Shown here one piece after another: positions 1 to 11,245 of a DNA stretch of 64,000 nt (position 1 is the first letter of the stretch; each line of letters opens with the position of its first letter). The notes under the pieces are model-generated. The model did no database searches and was not told the DNA's origin. It saw only the letters and a list, made by a program, of their open reading frames with translations. The DNA comes from Methylocystis rosea SV97 (GTDB taxonomy: Bacteria > Pseudomonadota > Alphaproteobacteria > Rhizobiales > Beijerinckiaceae). The position numbers and the translations under genes were made by a program. The stretch covers positions 620,001-684,000 of the forward strand of contig NZ_KB889963.1 in assembly GCF_000372845.1 (NCBI RefSeq), read 5' to 3'.

Positions 1-558
1 GACCGCCATGGCGTTGACGAGAATATTGCCGTCGTAGGAGGCGTCGAATTCCGTCGAGCCGCCAACCGTCGGCACGCCGAAACTGTTGCCATAGCCGCCG
101 ACGCCGGCGACGACCCCGGCGACGAGCCGCCGCGTCTTGGGATGCGACGGGCGACCGAAGCGCAGCAGGTTCAAGCAGGCGATCGGCCGCGCCCCCATCG
201 TGAACACATCGCGAAGGATGCCGCCGACGCCCGTCGCCGCGCCTTGATAGGGTTCGATAAAGGACGGATGGTTGTGACTCTCCATCTTGAAGACGCAGGC
301 GTCGCCATCGCCGATGTCGATGACGCCGGCGTTCTCGCCCGGACCGCGAATCACCCAGGGCGCTTTGGTCGGAAGCTTGCGCAGATGCACGCGCGACGAT
401 TTGTAGGAACAGTGTTCGTTCCACATCGCCGAAAATATGCCGAGTTCGGTGAAGCTCGGCGTGCGGCCGATGAGAGTCAGGATGCGCGCATATTCATCGG
501 GCTTGAGGCCATGAGCGGCGGCGAGCTCCGGCGTAACGGCGGGTTCGGTCGCGCTCAC
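1..558 (-). CDS. purL: Phosphoribosylformylglycinamidine synthase subunit PurL (5' part only)
   Basis: Catalyses the ATP- and glutamine-dependent step from FGAR to FGAM in purine synthesis, with PurQ and PurS as partners. About 186 N-terminal residues are visible and the gene runs off the left edge; full proteins have roughly 740. Minus-strand translation gives [20 protein letters not shown] near residue 30, then [20 protein letters not shown] and [15 protein letters not shown], all hallmark PurL stretches around the ATP/FGAR site. The start chosen is GTG at 558, because the nearby ATG at about 572 runs into a stop after three codons. An AGGTTAA stretch just upstream is a weak, close ribosome-binding site. 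Nothing looks damaged in the visible part. Confidence 0.93.
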   Translation of the reverse strand, partial: MSATEPAVTPELAAAHGLKPDEYARILTLIGRTPSFTELGIFSAMWNEHCSYKSSRVHLRKLPTKAPWVIRGPGENAGVIDIGDGDACVFKMESHNHPSFIEPYQGAATGVGGILRDVFTMGARPIACLNLLRFGRPSHPKTRRLVAGVVAGVGGYGNSFGVPTVGGSTEFDASYDGNILVNAMAV

Positions 559-904
559 TTAACCTCGCATTGACGTGAAAATCTCGGCGGCTCTTCGCGC
601 GTCTTCGCCGCGCTGCGGCGGCGCAAGGAATACTGTGCGCCGTCTGGCGCGGCAAGCCGCGCACACGCCTAAAATCGCATCTAAGACGCTGTGCATGGCA
701 GCGCCTGCAGCAAAGCTATGTTCGCTATCCCACATGAATCTCAGGGGATTGTTGCCTGATAGCCACAGCGGCCAAGAATGAGCATGCCACAGCCTAATTT
801 TGCATCAGAGTTAGTTGCATTACCAAAAATTTATAGCAACGTGAACGGGACTTCGGCGCCTTCGTCGTCGACCGTCTACCGCAGAATTTAATCCGGGGGT
901 TCCG
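559..904. other. Intergenic region between purL and the porin
   Basis: Divergent spacer that must hold the promoters of purL and the porin. The first 200 bases are GC-rich and carry only unconvincing short frames. From about 795 the sequence becomes AT-rich, with a GTTGC/GCAAC inverted pair at 814-840 around TACCAAAAATTTATA, which may be part of the porin promoter or an operator. A GGGGG tract at 894-898 is the likely porin ribosome-binding site. No gene or RNA was recognised. Confidence 0.4.
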
Positions 905-2608
905 ATGAAGAATTTTGTTCGCGGCGCGTTAGCCGCACTTTTGGTCGGGAGCGTGGGCGCCGCCGCCCAGGCCGCCGACCTGCCCAGGTATAAAGCGCCG
1001 CCGCCGCCGCTGCCGCCGGCCTTCACCTGGACGGGCCTCTACGGGGGCGTCAACATCGGTTACGCCTTCGGCGACACCACTCGGGAAACGGGCGGCCTGG
1101 GCTATCTCTCCGGCATTCCGGTCGTTGGGGCGGCTCCGCTAGCGCCCCTTGGCTCCACCTGGAGCGTCGGGCAAGATCTGCACGGCATCGCCGGCGGCGC
1201 ACAGCTCGGCTACAATTATCAGTTCAACCCATGGCTCGTCCTCGGCGCCGAGGCCGACATCCAAGCCACCGATGCGGTCTCCCACAGCCGGTCGACCCTC
1301 GGGCGGTCCGACGCCGCCGGAGGCCACCTGCAGAGCATGAATTCGACGAAGAACGTCGACTGGTTCGGCACTGTGCGCGGACGGGTCGGCTTCACTCCGA
1401 TTTCGATACCGAATCTGATGATCTATGGCACGGGCGGTTTCGCCTATGGCCAAGTCGTCAACAATGTGGGGTTCGCCGATAATTTTCTCAATCTGGGAAT
1501 AAGCGGCATCGGCAACGGCTATTACGACAACACCAAAACCGGCTGGACCGCGGGCGGCGGCGTCGAATGGTCGCCGTCCATGTTCCCGTCATGGTCGCTC
1601 AAGGCCGAATATCTCTATGTCGATCTCGGCTCGACGTCCGCCAATTCCGTGCCGCTCAACGGCGGCGTCCCGGCCCTGATCGGCCCCACATCTCCTGTTT
1701 TCGCCGCGACGCATAGCTCGCCGACGCGCTTTCAAGTCGTTCGCGCGGGCATCAACTGGCACTTCGATCCCTTCGCGGTCGCAGCGCCTTTGAGCGCGGG
1801 CGGCGCTCTACCCTCCATCAAGGGACCGCCGCCGGCCTTCGTCGACAGCTACCAGCCGTTTCAGGTGCGCCTGAAGGTTGCCGGCGTCATTCCGCTCAAC
1901 GGCCATGGCACGGTCTACGACTCGGGCTCCGGATATCCCGGCTTGGGCTCCATTGGTCGGCTCTCGGGGCTGACCGGCTATAATGGCGTCATTGCCGGCG
2001 CGAGCACCAATACCTCGTCGGCCATCATCCCAATGCTCGACGTGGCCTATTACCTCACTAAGAACTGGGCGATCGAAGCGATTTGCTGCGTCGCGCCCCA
2101 TCATATCCAGGGCACCGGCACAATCTCCAGCGACTTCGCCCGCGCCTGGCTGTTCCCGCCGTCCATCATGGCGCAATATCACGTCACCAATTTCGGCGCT
2201 TTCCAGCCCTACATCGGCGTCGGCGTGAACTTCACCACCTTCTGGAACACCCGCGTCAACAACGACACCTGGTCGATTCCTTTCGCCCCTGGCTCGGCGC
2301 TTAGCACCCTGGGTCTGGGCGGAGTCCGCAGCACCTTCCAATACGCCACGGTCGCGCCCTCGTGGGGCCCGGTGGGACAGATCGGCTTCGACTATATGCT
2401 GAACGATCATTGGGGCGTGAACGTCGACTTCAAATATATCGGGCTGCACCCGATGGTTCACTCCACCGTCGTCGCTTTTCTGCCGCAAGCGCCGGCGCTG
2501 GGAGCGGTCTACATCCCGGTCAAGGTGTCTCTGCCGATCAATCCGGTGGTCATCTCGGCGGGCCTCACCTATCGCTTCGGCGGCAGCCTCCTGTCGCCGC
2601 TGTTCTAA
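905..2608 (+). CDS. Outer-membrane protein: Omp25-like barrel fused to an OmpW-like barrel
   Basis: A 567-residue exported protein. Residues 1-23 form a signal peptide ending AAQA-ADL. A proline-rich stretch follows (PRYKAPPPPLPP), then FTWTGLYGGVNIGYAFG, the usual opening of Omp25/Omp31-type small porins. This first barrel ends near residue 285 with FQVVRAGINWHF. A linker leads to a second half, from about residue 317 (FQVRLKVAGVIPLNG) to the end, that resembles the OmpW family, including NVDFKYIGLHP and a C-terminal SAGLTYRFGG. Either half alone would be a normal small outer-membrane protein, so this looks like a tandem double barrel. The start has a GGGGG ribosome-binding site 6 bases upstream, and a strong terminator follows. 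The N-terminal half is paralogous to the gene at 56111-57055. Substrate unknown. Confidence 0.85.
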   Translation: MKNFVRGALAALLVGSVGAAAQAADLPRYKAPPPPLPPAFTWTGLYGGVNIGYAFGDTTRETGGLGYLSGIPVVGAAPLAPLGSTWSVGQDLHGIAGGAQLGYNYQFNPWLVLGAEADIQATDAVSHSRSTLGRSDAAGGHLQSMNSTKNVDWFGTVRGRVGFTPISIPNLMIYGTGGFAYGQVVNNVGFADNFLNLGISGIGNGYYDNTKTGWTAGGGVEWSPSMFPSWSLKAEYLYVDLGSTSANSVPLNGGVPALIGPTSPVFAATHSSPTRFQVVRAGINWHFDPFAVAAPLSAGGALPSIKGPPPAFVDSYQPFQVRLKVAGVIPLNGHGTVYDSGSGYPGLGSIGRLSGLTGYNGVIAGASTNTSSAIIPMLDVAYYLTKNWAIEAICCVAPHHIQGTGTISSDFARAWLFPPSIMAQYHVTNFGAFQPYIGVGVNFTTFWNTRVNNDTWSIPFAPGSALSTLGLGGVRSTFQYATVAPSWGPVGQIGFDYMLNDHWGVNVDFKYIGLHPMVHSTVVAFLPQAPALGAVYIPVKVSLPINPVVISAGLTYRFGGSLLSPLF

Positions 2609-2623
2609 GGTTAGCAATCACGT

Positions 2624-2649
2624 GAAACCGGCCCTTGCGGGTCGGTTTC
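2624..2649 (+). terminator. Stem-loop just after the porin stop codon
   Basis: GAAACCGGCCC and its complement GGGTCGGTTTC enclose a TTGC loop (11 pairs including one G-T). It lacks a U-tract, so alone it is more likely an mRNA 3' stabiliser or attenuating hairpin. The true terminator follows directly. Confidence 0.5.
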
Positions 2650-2655
2650 AGATAC

Positions 2656-2686
2656 AAAAACCCCCGGCTCACGCCGGGGGTTTTTT
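2656..2686. terminator. Bidirectional rho-independent terminator between the porin and parB
   Basis: A run of A, then CCCCCGGC-TCAC-GCCGGGGG, then TTTTTT. Read on either strand, the GC-rich 8-bp stem is followed by a U-tract, so it can end both the porin transcript and the minus-strand par operon. Confidence 0.9.
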
Positions 2687-2825
2687 GTTCACGTGGCATC
2701 GCTGAGAAGGCGCGCCAACAGCGATCGAGGAAAGCCGCGCTGCGCATGGCGGAGCGCCATTGGCGCAGAAAAAGACGGCGCCATCTATTCTGACCACGCC
2801 GTCGACGTTGTGACCAAGAGGAAAG

Positions 2826-3701
<876 letters not shown>

Positions 3702-3765
3702 GAAGCTCCTTCTTGGTTCTAGGACCGCTTGGCTCTCGGGCTGCTTGATCTCGGCTGCTTGACTC

Positions 3766-4578
3766 TTAGGCCGCGCGCAACCGCTTCTCGCGCTGGATCA
3801 CTTCCGAGGCGAGCTTCAGATAGGCCTGACTGCCCGCGCATTTGAGGTCATAGAGCAGCACCGGCTTGCCATGTGAAGGCGCCTCCGAGACCCTGACGTT
3901 GCGCGGGATCATCGTTTGATAGACCTTCTCGCCCATGAAACGCCGCACGTCGGCGACGACCTGATTGGCGAGATTGTTGCGGGGGTCATACATCGTCAGG
4001 ACGACGCCGTGGATGGACAACTTGTGGTTGAGTGTCTGCCGAACCTGTTCGACAGTCGAGAGGAGCTGAGACAGGCCTTCCAGCGCGAAGAATTCGCACT
4101 GCAGCGGCACAACGACGGCGTCGCTGCTCGCTAACGCATTGATAGTCAAGAGATTAAGCGACGGCGGGCAATCGATCAGAATGTAGCTGTAGCGCCGCTC
4201 AACATCGTGGTCGGCCGCCAGCTCGGCGAAGGCGCGCTTCAACCTGTAGGCGCGATCCTTGTCATTGGCGATTTCAAGCTCGACCCCGAGCAAATCGAGA
4301 GTCGACGGCGCGATCGAGAGGCGCGGCACGGCCGTGGCGATGATCGCGTCGGCGAGGCTCGATTCGCCGAGCAGCACGTCATAGGTGGAAATCGTTCGTT
4401 GGTGACGGTCGACGCCAAGGCCGGTCGACGCATTGCCTTGCGGATCGAGGTCGATGACGAGAACTTCCTCGCCGACCGCCGCCAGCGCCGTGCCGAGATT
4501 GATGGCGGTGGTCGTCTTGCCCACGCCGCCCTTTTGATTGGCCAGCACAAAAATGCGCGGCGAAGAGGAAGCGGTCAC
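3766..4578 (-). CDS. parA: Chromosome partitioning ATPase ParA (Soj)
   Basis: Deviant Walker-A ATPase that forms the DNA-bound gradient moving ParB-parS complexes. With the start chosen here it has 270 residues: Walker A KGGVGKTT at 16-23 and DLDPQGN at 43-49, followed by a typical Soj C-terminus. I chose GTG at 4578 because it overlaps the rsmG stop as GTGA and starts just before the conserved SSPRIFVLANQKGG segment. A longer frame from 4650 would only add a basic stretch antisense to nothing conserved. The 64-base gap to parB shows no terminator, so the two are probably co-transcribed. Confidence 0.96.
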   Translation of the reverse strand: MTASSSPRIFVLANQKGGVGKTTTAINLGTALAAVGEEVLVIDLDPQGNASTGLGVDRHQRTISTYDVLLGESSLADAIIATAVPRLSIAPSTLDLLGVELEIANDKDRAYRLKRAFAELAADHDVERRYSYILIDCPPSLNLLTINALASSDAVVVPLQCEFFALEGLSQLLSTVEQVRQTLNHKLSIHGVVLTMYDPRNNLANQVVADVRRFMGEKVYQTMIPRNVRVSEAPSHGKPVLLYDLKCAGSQAYLKLASEVIQREKRLRAA

Positions 4579-5210
4579 AATGGGGAAACCTTGTGCTTGA
4601 CGACGACGACGCGCGCGCCCTTGCGGGTGCGGCTGTCCACCGATTCGCAACTCAAGCTACCGAGCGCCTTAACCGCGGTCAATTCGTCTCGCCACTCTTC
4701 CCCCTTTAAAAACACCCCAACGGCGCCTTTTTCTAACGGCGCCTCGGCAAGCTGCACGAGACGGGAGAGCGGCGCGAGGGCGCGTGCGCTGACGCCGCCA
4801 ATTTCGGCCAGATTGGGCAGAACGCTTTCGATTCGCCCCGCATGAATGACCACCGGCGCTCCTGTTTCACGTGAAACAGCGCGGAGGAATCCAGCCTTAC
4901 GCTGGTCGCTTTCAATCAGGTGAACCACGGCATCGGGCGTGGACTTCAACAAGAGCGCGGTCATCAGCCCGGGAAAGCCTGCGCCTGACCCCAGGTCCGC
5001 CCAACGCCTGACGTGAGGCGCGGCGGCGTGAACCTGCGCCGAATCGGCGAAATGCCTCGACCACGTATCGTCGAGCGTCGCCGCGGAGACGAGATTGATC
5101 TTCGCCTGCCAGCGACGCAGCAGGGCTTCGTAGATCTCAAGCTCCGCTTGGATAGGTTTGAGTTCCGGGAAGAGCCCGAGCGCCTCTTCACGGCAAGATC
5201 TATCTCTCAC
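4575..5210 (-). CDS. rsmG: 16S rRNA (guanine-527-N7)-methyltransferase RsmG (GidB)
   Basis: SAM-dependent methyltransferase that modifies G527 of 16S rRNA in the small-subunit decoding region; loss is known to give low-level streptomycin resistance. It has 211 residues, normal for the family. The [11 protein letters not shown] motif is near residue 36 and the SAM-binding [10 protein letters not shown] at 72-81. It overlaps the mnmG stop at its start (ATGA) and parA at its end (GTGA). A perfect parS site is embedded in its coding sequence and encodes Val-Ser-Arg-Glu-Thr, so the protein tolerates a centromere sequence. Confidence 0.96.
   Translation of the reverse strand: MRDRSCREEALGLFPELKPIQAELEIYEALLRRWQAKINLVSAATLDDTWSRHFADSAQVHAAAPHVRRWADLGSGAGFPGLMTALLLKSTPDAVVHLIESDQRKAGFLRAVSRETGAPVVIHAGRIESVLPNLAEIGGVSARALAPLSRLVQLAEAPLEKGAVGVFLKGEEWRDELTAVKALGSLSCESVDSRTRKGARVVVVKHKVSPL
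4863..4878. other. parS centromere site 1 (inside rsmG)
   Basis: TGTTTCACGTGAAACA, an exact 16-bp palindrome identical to the canonical bacterial parS consensus bound by ParB. It lies within rsmG, 1.2 kb from parB. Confidence 0.94.
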
Positions 5211-7060
5211 GCGCGGCGCGCCCGAGCCGCCAGCAGCGTCAACGCCGAAGGCGTCATGCCGTCGATCCGCTGCGCCTGGCCGATCGTGCGCGGCCGCAGA
5301 TAGCTCAATTTTCCGCGCAATTCCGCAGAGAGCCCGGCGATTGCCGCATAGTCCAGCCCATCCGGCAGCGCCAGGCGCTCGTCGCGTCGATACGCGTCGA
5401 TATCGGCCTGCTGGCGGTCGAGATAAACGGCGTAGCGGGCCTCCGTCTCCAAGCGTTCGGCAGTATCGGCGTCAATTCCGCTCAACTCTGGCCAGATCGG
5501 CGCCAAGCGCGCCAGTGTGATGTCCGGAAAGGACAGCAGCGCATAGGCGCTGCGGCGCAGCCCGTCCTGATTGACCGGCAGGCCGTGCCGGCGCGCCGCC
5601 GCCGAGGTCAATTCGCGCGTTTGCAGCATGTTGCGCGCAGCTTCGAGGCTGGCCGCGCGAATCGCGTGATGCGACGCCCGGTCAGCGCCGACGCAGCCGA
5701 TTTCGATCCCGCGCGGCGTTAGGCGCTCATCGGCGTTGTCGGCGCGCAGCGACAGGCGATATTCGGCGCGCGAGGTGAACATGCGATATGGCTCGCTGAT
5801 CCCCCGCGTGACGAGATCGTCGACCATCACCCCGAGATAGGCTTCGGCGCGATCGAGGACGATCGCAGCCGTTCCGGCGGCGTAGCGCGCCGCATTGATC
5901 CCGGCCAGAATCCCTTGCGCCGCAGCCTCTTCATAGCCGGTGGTGCCGTTGAGCTGCCCCGCGAAGAAAAGACCGCGAAAACGCTTGGTTTCGAGGGTCG
6001 CCGAGAGTTCGCGCGGATCGACATAGTCATATTCAATCGCATAGCCCGGCCGCAGAATGCGGGTCTTCTCGAGCCCAGGAATGGCGTTGATGAAGGCCTG
6101 CTGGGTCGCGAGCGGCAGCGAGGTCGAAATGCCGTTCGGATAGACCGTGTCGTCGTCGAGCCCTTCGGGTTCGAGAAAGATCTGGTGGGCGTCGCGGTCG
6201 GCAAAACGCGTCACCTTGTCCTCGATCGAGGGGCAATAGCGCGGTCCCGGTCCGGAGATGGCCCCCGTGCGCATGGGCGAGCGATGCAGATCGTCGAGAA
6301 TGATCCGATGCGCGGCCGGCGTCGTGCGGGTGACGCCGCAGGAGATTTGACGGTTCGCGATCACCGTCGTCAGATAGGAGAAGGGCTCGGGCGTCGGGTC
6401 GCCCCATTGGACCTCGAGAGCCTCCCAGCGGATCGTGCGCCCGTCGAGCCGCGGCGGCGTGCCGGTCTTGAGCCGCGCGACCGCAAAGCCGGCCGCCCGC
6501 AATCGTCGACTCAGTCCGTTGGACGGCGCGTCGCCCATCCGTCCAGCGGGCGTGCGCTCATCGCCGATATGAATCACGCCGCCGAGAAAGGTGCCGGTGG
6601 CGACGACGACGGACCCGGCCCTGATCTCGCCCTCGGCGGTGACGACGCCACGAACGGCTTCGCCCTCCATCACCAGATCTTCGACCGAAGCTTCGACGAT
6701 GGCCAGATTTGCGGTTTCGTCGAGCGCGGCCTGCATCGCCGTGCGATAGAGCTTGCGGTCGGCCTGGGCGCGTGGACCGCGCACCGCCGGGCCTTTGGAG
6801 CGATTCAGCACGCGGAACTGGATGCCGGCGGCGTCAGCGACCCGCCCCATCAGTCCATCGAGCGCGTCAATCTCCCGCACCAGCTGGCCCTTGCCGAGCC
6901 CGCCAATTGCGGGATTGCAGGACATTTCGCCGATTTTCGCGCGGTTCTGAGTCACCAGCGCCGTTCGGGCGCCCAGACGCGCCGCTGCCGCCGCAGCCTC
7001 GCAGCCGGCGTGGCCGCCGCCGATCACAATGACGTCGAATTGCTTCATACCGGAAGTCAT
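5207..7060 (-). CDS. mnmG: tRNA uridine-5-carboxymethylaminomethyl modification enzyme MnmG (GidA)
   Basis: FAD protein that, with MnmE, makes the (carboxymethyl)aminomethyl group on wobble U34 of several tRNAs. It has 617 residues, full length. The FAD-binding [10 protein letters not shown] motif is at about 14-23 and the [11 protein letters not shown] signature (family Cys) at about 48-58. The C-terminal region has the helical domain that contacts MnmE. The start is [10 protein letters not shown], and Met5 is an alternative. It sits directly downstream of its partner mnmE, with parS site 2 in the 27-base gap, and overlaps rsmG by 4 bases. Confidence 0.97.
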   Translation of the reverse strand: MTSGMKQFDVIVIGGGHAGCEAAAAAARLGARTALVTQNRAKIGEMSCNPAIGGLGKGQLVREIDALDGLMGRVADAAGIQFRVLNRSKGPAVRGPRAQADRKLYRTAMQAALDETANLAIVEASVEDLVMEGEAVRGVVTAEGEIRAGSVVVATGTFLGGVIHIGDERTPAGRMGDAPSNGLSRRLRAAGFAVARLKTGTPPRLDGRTIRWEALEVQWGDPTPEPFSYLTTVIANRQISCGVTRTTPAAHRIILDDLHRSPMRTGAISGPGPRYCPSIEDKVTRFADRDAHQIFLEPEGLDDDTVYPNGISTSLPLATQQAFINAIPGLEKTRILRPGYAIEYDYVDPRELSATLETKRFRGLFFAGQLNGTTGYEEAAAQGILAGINAARYAAGTAAIVLDRAEAYLGVMVDDLVTRGISEPYRMFTSRAEYRLSLRADNADERLTPRGIEIGCVGADRASHHAIRAASLEAARNMLQTRELTSAAARRHGLPVNQDGLRRSAYALLSFPDITLARLAPIWPELSGIDADTAERLETEARYAVYLDRQQADIDAYRRDERLALPDGLDYAAIAGLSAELRGKLSYLRPRTIGQAQRIDGMTPSALTLLAARARRA

Positions 7061-7069
7061 GGCCTGGCC

Positions 7070-7085
7070 TGTTTCACGTGAAACA
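7070..7085. other. parS centromere site 2 (mnmG-mnmE gap)
   Basis: A second exact TGTTTCACGTGAAACA, in the short gap between the mnmE stop and the mnmG start. Together with site 1 it gives a two-site parS cluster about 2.2 kb apart and 7-10 kb from the proposed origin. Confidence 0.94.
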
Positions 7086-7087
7086 TA

Positions 7088-8383
7088 TCACTTGCCAATG
7101 CAAAAACGCGAGAAAACCGCGTCGAGAATTTCTTCGACATCGACGGCGCCGACAATCCGCCCGAGCGCGGCGCCGGCGCGGCGTAACTCCTCGGCCTGAA
7201 GCTCGAGCGCTTCTCCGCCAGCCAGGATAGCCTCAATGCTTTCAACGGCTTGCTCCAAGGCGCGACGATGCCTTTCGCGCACGATCAGCGACGTCGCGCC
7301 GTCGCCCAATCGCGCCCGGGCGCGCGCTTCAATCGCTGCAGCCAGCGTCTCGAACCCCTCTCCGCTCAAGGCGCAGACGCCGATCGCGCCTTGATGCGCC
7401 GGCGTCAGATCAGTTTTGGTCGCGACGCGGATTGTCTCGACGTCGTGCGCCGGCGGCGCCTCCCCAGAATCCGAGAGCCACAGCGCCAAATCGGCTGTTT
7501 CGACCCGCGCCAGCGTCCGATCGACGCCGATCCGTTCGATCGCGTCCGCCGCCTCGCGGAGTCCCGCCGTGTCGATCAGCGTGACCGGCAATCCGCCAAT
7601 ATCGAGATGCGCCTCGATCATATCCCTTGTCGTGCCGGGGATCGGCGAGACGATCGCCAGGTCGCGCCGGGTCAGCGCGTTGATCAGGGTCGATTTGCCG
7701 ACGTTCGGCCGCCCGAGAATCATGACGAGAAAGCCGTCGCGCATGCGCTCCGAGGCTGGCGCGAGCTGCAACGCCGCGCGCATGTCCTCGGCAAGCGGCG
7801 AAAGCAGCGCGCCGAGCCGCGCCGGCGAAAACACCCCGACATCCGCCTCGTCGCTGAAGTCGAGCTCGGCCTCGACAAGCGCCAGCGACTCCACCAGCGA
7901 CGCCCGCCAGTCCTCGACCTTCCGGCGCAAAGCGCCGCCCGCCACGCGCAGCGCCTGACGTCGCTGCGCCTCGGTCTGCGCATCGACGAGATCGGCAAGC
8001 GCTTCCGCTTGAGAGAGATCAAGCTTGCCATTGGCGAAGCTGCGGCGCGCGAATTCACCCGGTTCGGCCGGCCGCAGGCCGGAGAGCCGATGCAAAGCGG
8101 CGAGCGCGCCCTCGACGACCGCGCGGCCGCCATGGAGCTGCAGCTCGGCGTAATCCTCCCCCGTTGACGACGCGGGACCGGGAAAGAACAGCGCAATCCC
8201 CCGATCAAGCATTTCCCTAGTTTCTGGATCACGCAGAACCGCAAAGCTCGCCTGCCGCGGCGCCGGGAGCTTGCCGGCGAGCACCTTGACCGCCTCCCCG
8301 GCCCCCGGCCCCGAAATCCGGATGACGGCGATGGCGGCGCGTCCGGGCCCCGTGCCCAGCGCAAAGATTGTATCACGCGACAT
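7088..8383 (-). CDS. mnmE: tRNA uridine-5-carboxymethylaminomethyl modification GTPase MnmE (TrmE)
   Basis: GTPase partner of MnmG that binds 5-formyl-THF and the modified C1 unit. It has 431 residues from the ATG chosen. An N-terminal folate-binding domain starts DTIFALGTGPGRAAIAVIR. The G domain begins near residue 224 with GRPNVGKS (P loop) and has DTAG near 272. The protein ends with the family Cys-Ile-Gly-Lys tail. ATG at 8383 shares one base with the upstream TGA (TGATG), indicating coupling to the Rieske gene; a GTG one codon earlier is also possible. Confidence 0.96.
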   Translation of the reverse strand: MSRDTIFALGTGPGRAAIAVIRISGPGAGEAVKVLAGKLPAPRQASFAVLRDPETREMLDRGIALFFPGPASSTGEDYAELQLHGGRAVVEGALAALHRLSGLRPAEPGEFARRSFANGKLDLSQAEALADLVDAQTEAQRRQALRVAGGALRRKVEDWRASLVESLALVEAELDFSDEADVGVFSPARLGALLSPLAEDMRAALQLAPASERMRDGFLVMILGRPNVGKSTLINALTRRDLAIVSPIPGTTRDMIEAHLDIGGLPVTLIDTAGLREAADAIERIGVDRTLARVETADLALWLSDSGEAPPAHDVETIRVATKTDLTPAHQGAIGVCALSGEGFETLAAAIEARARARLGDGATSLIVRERHRRALEQAVESIEAILAGGEALELQAEELRRAGAALGRIVGAVDVEEILDAVFSRFCIGK

Positions 8384-9360
8384 CACGGCGCGACGGACTC
8401 GCGGCGTGGCGGCGGGGAAACGGAACTTCCCAGCAGCCGCTCGCGATAAATCTTGCGAAACGCCAAAGTCGGCGCATCGGTGCGCACGGACGCCTCCTCG
8501 CCGGCCGGCGGAACCACGGGCGGCAGAGAGGATTCAACAATCGCCTGATCCTCGCGGGCGATTCTGCGGTTCATCCAGCGGAAGCCGAAATCAAACAGCG
8601 GCGCACGCGCGAAACTGCGCACAGTTAGGAGCCAAAGGCGGGTCGTCTGCGCGTCTTCGGGGATGCAGGCGACCATGAGCCGAAAAATCTTCCCCGGCGG
8701 GTCGATGAAAAGCTCCATCACATTGGGGAAACGATAATCCATATTGCCAGCGCGGGGCGCGCCGTCGACGCTCGCGCAAATGCGTCCGCCGTAGGGCCTC
8801 TCCTCGAATGTCATCTCCAACTTGCCGGCGCCGACATGTTTGGAAAGATCGCGCCCGATCGTGCTGCGGTGCACAAAAGGCAGATGCGGACTGTCGAGCA
8901 TGTTTTCCATGACTCGCGTCCAATGCGCCTTCCAGACCACCGATTGGGCGCACAGCGCAAGGCCCTGAGGCGCCGTAAGCGTTTGAGACGGCGAAGGTTC
9001 TTCGATGGGATCGACGCCCGTGTAGAGCCACAGCAGACCGCCGGACTCGCGGCACGGCAAGGCCACGGCGCTCAAGTTTTCGCGCTTGGCTTCGGGATTC
9101 CAGGGGACGTGGCAGTTACGGCCCGAGCCGTCGAAACGCCAGCCGTGGAAGGGACATTCGATGACGCCCGTCTCGACTCGCCCGAGCGAGAGCGCGACGC
9201 CGCGATGCGGACATCGATCGATGAGCGCGCAGGCCTTGCCGCCAGCGTCCCGGAAGAAGACCACGCGCTCGCCGGCGACGCGCATCGCCAGCGGCGTGTC
9301 ACGCTTCAGATCGCGCGCCAGGCCGACGATCGTCCACACATTGGCGAAATCCTTGAACAT
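8383..9360 (-). CDS. Rieske non-heme iron oxygenase (ring-hydroxylating dioxygenase alpha-subunit family)
   Basis: Oxygenase component that uses electrons from a reductase to hydroxylate or demethylate an aromatic or sterol-like substrate. It has 325 residues. The Rieske [2Fe-2S] ligands are visible as CPHRG (C50, H52) and CPFHGW (C69, H72). The mononuclear-iron motif is N153-xx-D156-xx-H159-xxxx-H164 (NMLDSPHLPFVH). The C-terminal third is short, as in single-subunit VanA/PobA-like enzymes. No ferredoxin or reductase gene adjoins it. It heads the mnmE-mnmG-rsmG-par run with a one-base overlap to mnmE, an unusual partner for tRNA-modification genes. Substrate not predictable. Confidence 0.88.
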   Translation of the reverse strand: MFKDFANVWTIVGLARDLKRDTPLAMRVAGERVVFFRDAGGKACALIDRCPHRGVALSLGRVETGVIECPFHGWRFDGSGRNCHVPWNPEAKRENLSAVALPCRESGGLLWLYTGVDPIEEPSPSQTLTAPQGLALCAQSVVWKAHWTRVMENMLDSPHLPFVHRSTIGRDLSKHVGAGKLEMTFEERPYGGRICASVDGAPRAGNMDYRFPNVMELFIDPPGKIFRLMVACIPEDAQTTRLWLLTVRSFARAPLFDFGFRWMNRRIAREDQAIVESSLPPVVPPAGEEASVRTDAPTLAFRKIYRERLLGSSVSPPPRRESVAP

Positions 9361-9419
9361 GCGCGCCGCTTATTTCCTTCGCCGCTGGAATTCGCAAGGA
9401 CTGTCCGGCACAAAGACAT

Positions 9420-9932
9420 ATGCGAACGCAAGCAATATGTCGCCGGCTCAACGGCTCGGACGCGGGGTGCTTTCAGGCATTGCGTCTCGAGAGCTTTACA
9501 TTGGAGCCCCGCGCCTTTCGCTTCGCGCCGGAAGATGAAGCCCATATCGCGGCAGACGCGGTCGCCGCACGCCTTCAGCGTGACTTTGTCATCGGCGCGT
9601 TCAACGCAGAAGACTCGCAAATGATTGGCGTTGGCGGATTGGCTTGGAGCGACGGCGTGAAAACACGCCACAAGGCGCTGCTCTACGGCATGTATGTGAA
9701 GGCCGCCGCGCGCGGATCGGGCGCCGCCGACGCGATCATGAAAAGACTGATCGACGAGGCGCGCGGCAGCGTCGAGATCGTCACGCTTACCGTCGTCTCG
9801 ACGAATTTTCGCGCGCTGCGCTTTTACGAGCGATGGGGGTTTCGCGCCTATGGCGTCGAAGAGCGCTCAGCGAAAAACGGCGACGGCGATTATCTCGACG
9901 AAACGCTGATGGCGCTTCGTTTCGATGAATAA
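9420..9932 (+). CDS. GNAT-family N-acetyltransferase
   Basis: Probable acetyl-CoA-dependent acetyltransferase of 170 residues. The GNAT core is visible: a beta strand LLYGMYVKAAARGSGAADAI, containing the acetyl-CoA pyrophosphate-binding R-G-x-G-x-A loop at about residues 98-104, and VVSTNFRALRFYERWGFRAYG near 126-146, the usual N-x-x-A-x-x-x-Y-x-x-x-G-F motif. It is divergent from the Rieske gene (59-base gap) and convergent with rho. The acceptor is unknown; it could be a ribosomal protein N-terminus, an antibiotic or a metabolite. Confidence 0.88.
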   Translation: MRTQAICRRLNGSDAGCFQALRLESFTLEPRAFRFAPEDEAHIAADAVAARLQRDFVIGAFNAEDSQMIGVGGLAWSDGVKTRHKALLYGMYVKAAARGSGAADAIMKRLIDEARGSVEIVTLTVVSTNFRALRFYERWGFRAYGVEERSAKNGDGDYLDETLMALRFDE

Positions 9933-9979
9933 AACAGGTGACAAGACCGGCCGATGACACGGCCGAAGTCTTATCGCCG

Positions 9980-11245
<1,266 letters not shown>

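Noticed and set aside
1808-2617. Long minus-strand frame antisense to the porin (269 residues)
   Set aside because: Arg/Asp-rich shadow of a high-GC gene, no family signature, lies fully inside a recognised gene.
2613-2629. Third parS-like word near the parB terminator (ATCACGTGAAAC)
   Set aside because: Only about 11 of 16 bases match and it is part of the porin 3' hairpin; probably chance.
5915-7081. 388-residue plus-strand frame antisense to mnmG
   Set aside because: mnmG is unambiguous on the other strand; the frame is open through codon bias only.
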